Assembly (NCBI RefSeq): GCF_902686445.1
Contig: NC_062218.1
Coordinates: forward strand, 135,269,241-135,333,240
From: Sciurus carolinensis
Lineage: Eukaryota > Chordata > Mammalia > Rodentia > Sciuridae
Direction: 5' to 3'
Length of the DNA: 64,000 bases
Shown one piece after another: positions 56,321 through 64,000 of this stretch. The notes beneath the pieces were generated by a model. It ran no database searches. It was not told the DNA's origin and saw nothing but the letters and a program-made list of their open reading frames with translations. The first letter of the stretch is position 1. Each line of letters begins with the position of its first letter. The position numbers and the translations under genes are program-made.

Positions 56321-58397
56321 GAATGGGGCATGCTTTCTTAGTATTTTGAAGCAAGAAACTATCCTCTTTTGAATTGTTAATATGTAGAATTTTTTAAATG
56401 ATACTTTTCAAAAACAAGTGTTAAAAAATCTCAGTTGACTTGAGTTTATGGCAAAACTGAATGGCCTATAAGGCAGGTATTTAATTGTGTACCAAGTTGA
56501 AGAAGATGATTCATGTCTAATTATTTTTGTTTGCTTCTCCAGAATCTTCTGGAGGATGGTCTCAGTTTCCCCACTCCACTATACATAGATATTGTTCATT
56601 TGCTCATTTATTCTTTCATTCATCTCAACATATCTTATTTTGTGCTAGTCCTATGGGAGATATTCCATGTGTCCCATGGACTACAGCTTCCACCCCTCCA
56701 AGCCCTGCCCTCACCTTCACCTCCCTCGCCTTCACCTCCCTTGCCATCTTCCAGCCATACAGAGTCTGGCCTTTCCATGGAGTCCCTCTTTGTCTCTGTT
56801 CAGGATGTCAACTCACATGTCCCTAATGAAGGTTGTCAGAGACAATTTCAAATCCACTTGTACAGATATGAAAACCGTGATAACTTAAGAATGGGACAAG
56901 TTCTAAGATCAAAAGTCCTATAGAAATTAAAAAGGAGGGGAAATTGCTCCAGGTCAGAAGGAGCTGGGTGTGGGGAGAGGAGGGTCCTTCTCTGAAAGGG
57001 CGATAGTTGGGCAGGGTTTTGAAGTTAGCCAGCTGGGATAGGGACACCTTTCTATAAGACCTGACTTCCTGAGCAGGGGCCAAGGGGAGCTCTGAGGAGC
57101 AGCCAGGACTCTGTGACTGGAAGATGGCAGCAGAGGTGAAGGTGAGGGGAGGGCTCAGGGGCATTGGGACTGTATTGCTCAGGACACAGTTGAAGGTGGC
57201 CAAGTAGTGTTCAGCTTTAAGAGGAGGACTCTAGAATTAGTAGGGAGGATGGAGACTGACTGGATTGCAGATATGGTTCCAACAGTCTCACAGAGGGGCG
57301 TGCTCGGTGCACATGGGGTCTTGGCTTGTTCATTGTTCATTGTTGGGTCCCCCAAGCCTAGGATGGTGCCACGCACGTGGAGGAGAGTTGATAAATATCT
57401 ACTCAATGGCCTGCCTGGAGAAGAGGTCATGAGAACTTGAATCAGGGCCACAAGAATTGATAGCAGGGAACAGCTGTGACAGGCACCAGGCCTTATGGTG
57501 GACAAAACTCACAAACAGGATGGATGGGCATGGGAGGGTCCAGAGGGTTCAGTCGAAGCTTCAAGCCTGGGGGAAGAGTGATGCTTTGACGAGAAACAGG
57601 AAATCCCCCAAAAGGAACTGATTTGGAAGGGAACAGGGTAAGCAGGGTTTTGGGCAGTGGCCTTACAAACCAATTTGGAGAACCACTGATGAATGGAAAA
57701 AAATAATTAGAAGTCTCCTCTTCAAGCATAGTCTAGCCGCTCTGAATCTATTAATTATCAAATGTCTCATGTCCCATAAATAAAGATCTTGAAATTTAGC
57801 TATGTTCTCACCACTGGAATTTAGAGATTTTCTTGTGACCACCAGAGGGAGCCCAATATATTTATTAAATTCTATAGAAATATAACAAGAATTTAAAAGG
57901 CTAATTAATATTTATATTTAAAAATTACTAGAAAGTACACAAAAGTTCAAGCCAAAGGCATTGATTCACAAAGTCAACCACTCAGTCTGGTAATTTTTTT
58001 TTCCCTAGGCTAAAATGAAAAACCTCTCAGAAATTTCCAGATGATTCCAGAATCTTGTGGTTTGCTGACAGTGTCTGGGTGATGATGATTATGTGATAGG
58101 TAAAATATCCATTAGAAAACACATTCCTAGAAATATATTGCCTCACTAGTCCAGCATTTACTGGGCACCATCTGGTTTACTTGTAGCAGAGAATCCCTGT
58201 AACTGTGGGGAAATAAGACCAGAAACGTCTTGACCTCTGCTTGGTGAACTCTGCCAACTATTTGGTGACAGGTGCAACTTTCCTCCCTGTGAGGTATCGT
58301 ATAACTTTGTACAATGGGATTATGAAGTGTCCCACATATCAGGAGCTTACTGGGGGTGGGACTGCCTTTTCCAGGGGCTTAGTTGGTATCGTCATAA
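56321..58397. other. Intron 2 sequence; one possible L2 fragment
   Basis: Nothing firm. 57340-57420 ('aggatggtgccacgcacgtg', 'gataaatatctactcaatgg') resembles an L2/MIR 3' end. The CT/CCTC-rich 56690-56750 gives spurious frames. No splice-bounded exon was found. Confidence 0.35.
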
Positions 58398-58409
58398 TAT
58401 CTGGCTTTT

Positions 58410-58504
58410 TTTTTTTTTTTTTTTTTGAGTGCTGGGGATTGAACCCAGGGCCTTGTGCTTACAAGGCAAGCACTCTACCGACTGAGCTATCTCCCCAGCC
58501 CCAG
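58410..58504 (-). repeat. ID SINE, antisense
   Basis: T tract then 'gagtgctggggattgaaccc' to 'gactgagctatctccccagc'. Target duplication TATCTGGCTTTT at 58398-58409 and 58505-58516. Confidence 0.93.
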
Positions 58505-58639
58505 TATCTGGCTTTTAACTTTACTTCTTCTGCCAAAGTATATTCTATGTGGATTGAAGATTTCAGTGTAAAACTAAAACCATGGACACAAATCCCATAG
58601 GGTCACTTTCTAGAATTCCGAGTTAGCATTGGACTTTGC

Positions 58640-58790
58640 AAGCAGCAGTGCTTCACAACCAGGAAGGATTTTGCTCTGGGATACCACTGGGCAATGTCTG
58701 AAGACATTTTAGGGTGAGAGCTTGGGGGATGCCACTGGTATCTTGTAGGCTGAGTCAGAGGAGCCTCTACCACAAAGATTTATTCATCTA
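58640..58790 (+). mobile_element. MER20-type (hAT-Charlie) transposon fragment
   Basis: 'gcttcacaaccaggaaggat', 'gggcaatgtctgaagacatt' and 'gatgccactggtatcttgta' are the hallmark left half of MER20. The right end is missing. Confidence 0.7.
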
Positions 58791-58844
58791 AAATTTCTGT
58801 TGCTGCTGAGGTAGTGACCCTCCATAGAGAAAATGTTTTCTTGA

Positions 58845-58930
58845 GCTGGGGTGTAACTCAGTGGCAGAGTACTCACTTAGCATGTATGAGGCCCTGGGTT
58901 CACTTCCTGGCACCACAAAAACAAATAAAC
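58845..58930 (+). repeat. ID SINE
   Basis: Body 'ctggggtgtaactcagtggc' to 'gggttcacttcctggcacca' with an (AAAC/AAAT)-rich tail. Confidence 0.85.
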
Positions 58931-59023
58931 AAATGTGTTTTTTGGAACATTTTAAGTTTCAATGATTATATTTTCTATAGAGAAAGAAAAATTCCACCTT
59001 AACAATATCTAGTGATAAATGAC

Positions 59024-59112
59024 AGGGCTGGGGTGTAGAACACTTGCCTCGCAGGCCCGAGTCCCTGGGTTTGATTTCCAGAACAACAACAACAACAAAA
59101 AAGACAAATAAC
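59024..59112 (+). repeat. ID SINE, internally deleted, (CAA)n tail
   Basis: 'gggctggggtgtagaacact' lacks the usual 'ctcagtggtagag' segment, so the A box is damaged. The B-box side 'ctgggtttgatttccagaac' is intact and is followed by six CAA units. Confidence 0.8.
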
Positions 59113-59439
59113 AAACACAAAATGTTTTTTCAACATTTATAAGAAGCATATGATTAATATTCATGAGATGTAAAATGCTCTTACAAGAGAATAAGGAATA
59201 GTCAAATACGCTAGAAAAGGGGTGGGTTAAGGGTTTGACTGGGGGCCCCCATAGGAAAAATAGGAATGATGTACTTTCCTTCAGTAAACATATTTACAGA
59301 GCTTTCATTCTGCGCTAGCCAGTGGTCTGGGCACTTGAAAAGATGACCCACATCACAAATAATGGAGAAAAAACACCATAGAATGAGATCCGTTGTCAAC
59401 TCTCAGATTGATAAAACATCATTGTCTCAATCTTTCTGA

Positions 59440-59720
59440 AGGGCAGTGTGGCCCACACATGAAAATTTTAAAAGCATAAATTTTTATCTCCCAACATTTC
59501 CACCCCTAGGCTCAGATTATAATCTGACACTGTGTAAAGGTGACCCTACAAGGATGTTTATCAGAGCATCATTTATAGTAGCAAAAACACTGGAAATAAT
59601 ACCCATAGCTATTTACAGTGGGAAGACATCACACTATTTCAAAAGTAGGGAGAAAACTGACTATAAGGCAAAATAATATCACAGTATGAACAGTGATTAT
59701 CATTGGGTGATTACATTATT
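59440..59720 (+). mobile_element. Old L1/HAL1 3' fragment
   Basis: 'tcccaacatttccaccccta', 'atcagagcatcatttatagt', 'agcaaaaacactggaaataa' and 'acagtgggaagacatcacac' are typical of an old L1-type 3' end on +. Confidence 0.55.
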
Positions 59721-59723
59721 ATG

Positions 59724-60069
59724 CCTGCTATAATTTGGATCTGGAATGTTCCCTAAAGACCCAAGTGTTAAAGACGTGGTCCCCAGCTTGGCACAATTGG
59801 GAGGTGATAGAACCTTTAAGAGGTGGGGCCCAGTGAGAGGAAGTTATATCACTGGGGTGTGCTCTTAAAGGGGATCCTGGGCTTCCAGCCTCTTTCCTCT
59901 TTCTCTCCTTCTTTCCATACCCAGCCGTGAGGTAAACAGGACTCCTCCACCCACGATGTGTGTGCTGCCACTGGCCCAAAGACCGAGGGACCAAGTGACA
60001 ATGGACTGAAACTTCTGCAAACTTGAGCCAAAATAAACCTTTCCCCTTGTAAGTTGATTATCTCAGGAT

Positions 60070-60116
<47 letters not shown>

Positions 60117-60233
60117 CGGTTCCGCGGGTTGAACCCAGGACCTTGTGCTTGCAAGGCAAGCACTCTACCAACTGAGCTATAATATCCCCAGCCCTCAGGA
60201 TTTTTTTACAGTGATATGATGCTGACTAACACA
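59724..60233 (+). mobile_element. MaLR-type LTR, split by an ID SINE
   Basis: 'tgcctgctataatttggatc', 'ttaaagacgtggtccccagc', 'tggactgaaacttctgcaaa' and 'aaataaacctttccccttgt' precede the ID at 60070-60193; 'ttacagtgatatgatgctga' and 'ctaacaca' follow. Confidence 0.85.
60070..60193 (-). repeat. ID SINE, antisense, with 45-base poly(T)
   Basis: Uninterrupted T tract at 60072-60116, then 'cgggttgaacccaggacctt' to 'caactgagctataatatccc'. Target duplication CTCAGGAT at 60062-60069 and 60194-60201. The long pure tail suggests a recent insertion. Confidence 0.93.
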
Positions 60234-60599
60234 GCCTCCCCCTCCCCAGCTTTTTGCCTTTTTTGAATTTGTTTATATTGAGCATTTGTTAACAGTAAAA
60301 TCAGGAACAGGCAGCAGAACAGCTAAAAAATATCCAACAAAGAAATAAAAAATAGGACTCTGAGTGTGTTGCTGAATGACATGCCTGTTTTGTTGACCTC
60401 ACAGGGCTATTGTGCTGGTCTCCTGGGGAGACAGCCCCTGAATGACTTAAGGACCACTTTTCCCACAGCATACCTGAACATCACAGGTGCTCCAAAAATA
60501 TTTCAATTCAATTAAAAACTGTGTTTCTTAAAAATCTTTTAAAGGTGAAAAGTGCACTGTAATATTTGGTAATATCTACAGTGAGAAGTGATAGGAAGC

Positions 60600-60740
60600 A
60601 CATTTTTTGGAACTAAGACAAACCTACACTTGCATCCCACATCCGCCGGTTAGGGCTGTGTGAACCTGGACATGTCACTTAACCTTTCCGAGTGTTAGTT
60701 AATGAATGTCAATTTAATAATGGCATGATAATCTCAAGTT
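60600..60740 (+). repeat. MIR SINE
   Basis: 'gcatcccacatccgccggtt', 'gtgtgaacctggacatgtca' and 'cttaacctttccgagtgtta' match a MIR core. Confidence 0.8.
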
Positions 60741-61890
60741 TAAAAGGTAGCTATTTGTTATTTCATTTATTTTTCATTCAGTGCTATTTATGATGTTAGA
60801 TTTTGGAGGACAAAGGGGTAAGACATGTGCTTTCATAGAATTTACATTTTAGTTTGTCAGGGATAGAGCAGAGGAGACAAAGTAAAATAGATAAGCCAGC
60901 AAACAAATGAGATCATTATAAATTATGATGAGCACCATGAGGGCACAAATAGATGGTTTGGTAGAGGGCAAACGAGGGTTTGGGGGTGGAGATCTGCCTT
61001 GGAAAGGGAAGGCAAGGAAGACCACTCTGAGAAGATGGGGCCATTGAAGAGCAGGGTCTGCAGGATGAGAAGCCAGCCATCCAAGAAGTTCCAAGGCCCC
61101 AAGAACAATGAGTTCTTAGGCAACCAGGAGGTTGGGGTGTCCTCTAGGAGGGAACTGAAGCCAGCAGGGAGGGCATGGGAAGAGCTGGGTGAGGTGGGAG
61201 AGGTGGGCCCTAGTGGACACAGAGAAGTGTGCATCTTATGTAAGAACAGTGGAAATCTTTCTGGGTTGCAAACAGAGAAATATCATTGCCCAGTTTATGT
61301 ATGAAAAAGCTGAAGTTGATGTAGGATGGAAAATAGCCTTGGAGGAGTGCCTAAGAACAAAGTAGAGCAGAAGAGTAAGTAGGAAACTGAATGTGGCAGG
61401 GGGCAATTGCAATTGCTCAGGCTGGAGTAATGGGGGCTTGGACTGAGGGCCTGATGCTGTAGGATTAGGGAGGCACAGATGGTGTTTTAGAGACCACATT
61501 GGCATGACACCAAAGGTGGACTGAGAAAGGAGAGATGAGGGGGAGAGGAGATCGGGTGACTCTGAGTTTTGGCACCATACAGATTTTTGACTTGGGTAAG
61601 TGAATGGCACCATTTGCTCTCATGGGCAAGGACAGGATGGGGAGGATTGAGTTTGTTCACAACTGTTCATTTTGACATGATTATGGGACATCCAAGAGAA
61701 GATATGCAGTCAGCTCTTGGATTAGATGGCACACCAAAGTGGAGACAGTGGCACAGGGCTGGCCCAGAGTGGGTGTCCTTCACTGTGTGTTCATTCCAAA
61801 CATACATGGTATTGGTGGCAGAGGTCATGGAGACAGCAACAGCTGCTAGGTTAGCTTCCTTCCTTAGCCTGGAGCCTGGTGGGCCTCTTT
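60741..61890 (+). repeat. Probable L2 3' fragment and flanking unassigned sequence
   Basis: 60770-61240 has L2-type phrases ('ttcatagaatttacatttta', 'atagataagccagcaaacaa', 'gcaaggaagaccactctgag'). The rest is unassigned. No exon. Confidence 0.45.
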
Positions 61891-61974
61891 ATTTTTTATT
61901 GTATTCATCAGGACTCTTTAGAAAAACATACCAATAGTATGTGCAAGATTGATGAGTGGGTGAGTGGGTGGGTG

Positions 61975-61976
<2 letters not shown>

Positions 61977-62025
<49 letters not shown>
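61977..62025. repeat. (TAGA)n microsatellite
   Basis: About 12 TAGA units starting after 'ggtggatagatagata'. It lies in the native GATA segment of the surrounding repeat. Confidence 0.95.
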
Positions 62026-62026
<1 letters not shown>

Positions 62027-62352
62027 TCTCAACTTCCAATGGGTTACATCCCTATGAACACATCATAAACTGAAAATATTGTGAGTTGAAAGTGCATTTG
62101 ATGCCCCTAACCTACAGAGCATCATAGCTTAGCAACACAGTGTATTGCAAAGTGTTGGTTGTTTTCCCTTGTGAGCACTGGGCTCACTGGGACCTGCAGC
62201 TCAAAGCCACTGCCCAGCATCATGGGCAGATTGGACTTCATATCACCAGGCCAGGAAAATATCAAAATTCAAAACTCAACATGTGGTTTCTGCTGAATAA
62301 TATTCATTTGCACCATCATAAAGTTGAAAACTCAAACCACCATAAGTTGGAG
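62026..62352 (+). mobile_element. Tigger-like non-autonomous element, family X copy 3
   Basis: 'gttacatccctatgaacaca', 'gagttgaaagtgcatttgat', 'cctaacctacagagcatcat' and 'caccatcataaagttgaaaa' align in order with 54474-54804. Confidence 0.65.
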
Positions 62353-62356
62353 ACCA

Positions 62357-62480
62357 ACCTAGGCTGGTGGTGCATACCTATAGTCCCAGCTACTTAGAAG
62401 GCTGAGGCAGGAGGAGCCCAGAAGTTCCAGGCAAGTCTGAGCAACATAGCGAGATCCCCACATCTCAAAAAATTAAAAAA
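62357..62480 (+). repeat. 7SL-derived (B1/Alu-like) monomer SINE
   Basis: 'ggctggtggtgcatacctat', 'agtcccagctacttagaagg', 'tgaggcaggaggagcccaga' and 'gcaacatagcgagatcccca' followed by an A-rich tail. No ID half is attached. Confidence 0.85.
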
Positions 62481-63057
62481 ATTAATTGGGGGTCATGTGT
62501 GTTCTCGTGTGTGTGCATGTGTGTGTGTGTGTAGATTGGGAGAGAGAGATTTAAGGAATTGTACATAAGATTATGGAGGCTGGCAAGCTCAAGATCTGCA
62601 GATGGGATGGCAGGGTGGAACCTGAGGAAGAGCTGATGCTGCAGTTCCACTTCTAAAGCTTGGAAACCCAGAAGAACCCATGTTCCAGTTTGAATCCAGA
62701 TGCTGTCTGCTACAGAACCAGGGCATACTGATGGTGCAGAGGGAGTACAAAGGCATTCTGCTGGAGAACTCTTTCTTGCTTAGGAGAGACTGGTCTTTTG
62801 TCTATTAAGGCCTTCAACTGACTGGATGAGGGTCCCTCGTATTGTGGGGGCCCATTTGCTTTACTCAAAGTTCACTAATTTAAATGTCTGTCTCATCCAA
62901 AAACACCATCAGAAACCTTCAGAATTATGTTTGGCCACACATCTGGGCACCATGGCCCAGTCAAGCTGGTACCTGCTTTTAGCCATTGCACCTACCTTCT
63001 CATGGCTACTTCTCATATGGTTCCCATCCTCGGCTCTTCTTTCTTCCTTGTCCCTCT

Positions 63058-63137
63058 CTGCAGTGCTGAGAATTGAACCTAGTGCCTCACACATGCTAGG
63101 CAAGTGCTCTACCACTGAGCTACAACTCCAGCCCTCT
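63058..63137 (-). repeat. ID SINE, antisense
   Basis: 'gcagtgctgagaattgaacc' to 'ccactgagctacaactccag'. Short tail; no clear target duplication. Confidence 0.85.
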
Positions 63138-63685
63138 CTCTAGTCATTTCTTTTACCATATTTTATTATATAATCATCACCAGTGTGTTAATGTATATTC
63201 TTGACCATTCAGGGCATACTGATCTTGCACAAAAGAGGGTTTCATAATAAATGATTTATAAGTAATAACACACATTTTTAGAAAGTTTCACATCATGGTT
63301 TTACCCCACTTTTTTTGCAAAAAAAAAAACTTTTTTGCATAATATCTGTGATGATTCTACAGTGAAACATGGATATCCTGCTTCCTGTGCATTAACTGAG
63401 TCCTTCCCTATTCATCATCCTCACTATCGCTGCCATGGTCAGATCCTCATCACCCTTCTAAGCCTTCCCTTAGCTGTGGGGCAAAGTGATCATGGGTTTA
63501 AAATCCTTCAGTGGTTCTCCACAATCTTTAGAATCAAGTATGAAGTCTGTATCTTGGAATTTCTCAATCTAATTCCTGCCTCCTTTGCTGGGCCCATCTC
63601 TCAAGTAGACCCATCTTTCTATACCCTTCAGAATTCCGCAGTTTTTCCTTTTCTTCCAGTCAGACCCTGGAGGTCACTCCTTTGT
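63138..63685. other. Intron 2 sequence, probably decayed repeat
   Basis: AT-rich with one open frame (63335-63715) that has no splice sites or recognisable domains. 63440-63640 may be a decayed SINE/L2, not assigned. Confidence 0.35.
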
Positions 63686-64000
63686 GTTCACTGTACCACC
63701 ATTCACAGTAGCTAAGATATGGAGTCCACGTAAGGGTCCTCATACAGACAAATGGATGAAGAAAACAGTGACCTAGATATACAATAGAAAGCTCTTCAGC
63801 CATTAACACAGATGCAATGCTGGCATCTTCAGCAACATGGATGGAACAGGAGCACATTATGTTGAGTGAAATGAGCCAGGCACAGAAAGACAAGTACCAC
63901 ATGACCTCATTCACACATGGAGTCTGAAGAAGCGGATCTCATGGACGTAGAGAGTAGAATAATGGTTAGCAGAGGCTGGGGAGGGCAAAGGAAGGAGGGA
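63686..64000 (+). mobile_element. Old L1 3' end, runs off the window
   Basis: 'accattcacagtagctaaga', 'gagtccacgtaagggtcctc', 'acaaatggatgaagaaaaca', 'agtgaaatgagccaggcaca' and 'gtaccacatgacctcattca' are the standard order at the end of L1M ORF2 and start of its 3' UTR. Confidence 0.8.

Larger units (their letters stand above)
61898..62975 (+). mobile_element. Mammalian interspersed repeat, split by a DNA transposon and a 7SL SINE
   Basis: The left piece 'atcaggactctttagaaaaa' and its own (GATA)n are separated from the right piece ('ggaattgtacataagattat', 'ccttcaactgactggatgag', 'ttggccacacatctgggcac') by two later elements (62026-62352 and 62357-62487). The pieces belong to one old element whose family I cannot name with certainty (LTR- or L1-related). 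Confidence 0.5.
46182..64000 (+). other. COL23A1: COL23A1 intron 2 (continues beyond the window)
   Basis: No further Gly-X-Y coding exon with splice sites was found before the right edge, so intron 2 is at least 17.8 kb. 46182-47200 holds no exon or repeat I can name. Confidence 0.7.

Noticed and set aside
63335..63715. 126-codon open frame near the right edge as an exon
   Set aside because: No AG/GT boundaries in phase, no Gly-X-Y pattern, and the end overlaps an old L1 fragment.
46182..64000. COL23A1 exon 3
   Set aside because: I looked for a Gly-Pro-Pro-rich exon starting in phase 1 and found none; the next exon is assumed to lie beyond the window.

Overview
This is nuclear DNA from a mammal, almost certainly a squirrel-family rodent (Sciuridae). 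The evidence is the repeat content: many tRNA-derived ID SINEs, several with the long squirrel-type 3' extension ending in a TACAACTACAAA-like stretch; several B1-ID composite SINEs of the MEN type; LINE-1, MaLR LTRs, MIR, and Tigger and hAT-Charlie DNA transposons. There is no bacterial gene organisation. Nearly all open reading frames are chance frames or repeat remnants. The species call is inference from repeat families.

The only host protein-coding gene I can support is COL23A1 (collagen XXIII alpha-1, a type II transmembrane collagen), on the + strand. Exon 1 lies in a CpG island (coding 5428-5736, splice donor at 5737). Exon 2 is 46115-46181, between a long pyrimidine-tract acceptor and a GTAAGT donor. 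Everything from 5737 to 46114 is intron 1 (about 40.4 kb); everything after 46181 is intron 2, and I found no third exon. The first 5 kb is upstream flank. The only other gene-like sequence is a processed EIF1 retrocopy (47203-47745, minus).

Layout: 1-1690 old L1 remnant; 1690-4990 mostly unassigned with an L2-like duplication; 5040-5960 CpG island and exon 1; 5.9-19.5 kb intron with scattered ID, MIR, MER2 and MaLR copies separated by unique sequence; 19.5-22.7 kb an old L1 carrying an unusual 5'-complete, 3'-truncated L1, then a long near-perfect inverted repeat; 24-37.9 kb a 'Russian doll' of LINE-1 insertions; 38-46 kb MaLR, Tigger1, MEN and an unclassified repeat; 46.1 kb exon 2; 47-64 kb intron 2 with the EIF1 retrocopy, MLT1 split by Tigger, a TTC/GAA tract in a SINE tail, MER20, further MaLR and ID copies, and an L1 fragment running off the right edge.

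The most notable observations are not genes: a 113-126 bp inverted repeat with nearly identical arms (22338-22725); a short telomere-like hexamer array at the 5' junction of a truncated L1 (26117-26150); an L1 insertion that keeps its 5' end but stops at an internal A-run, with perfect target duplications (19810-21471); and seven 35-bp units forming a tandem array in the 5' UTR of this squirrel L1 lineage, seen in two copies.
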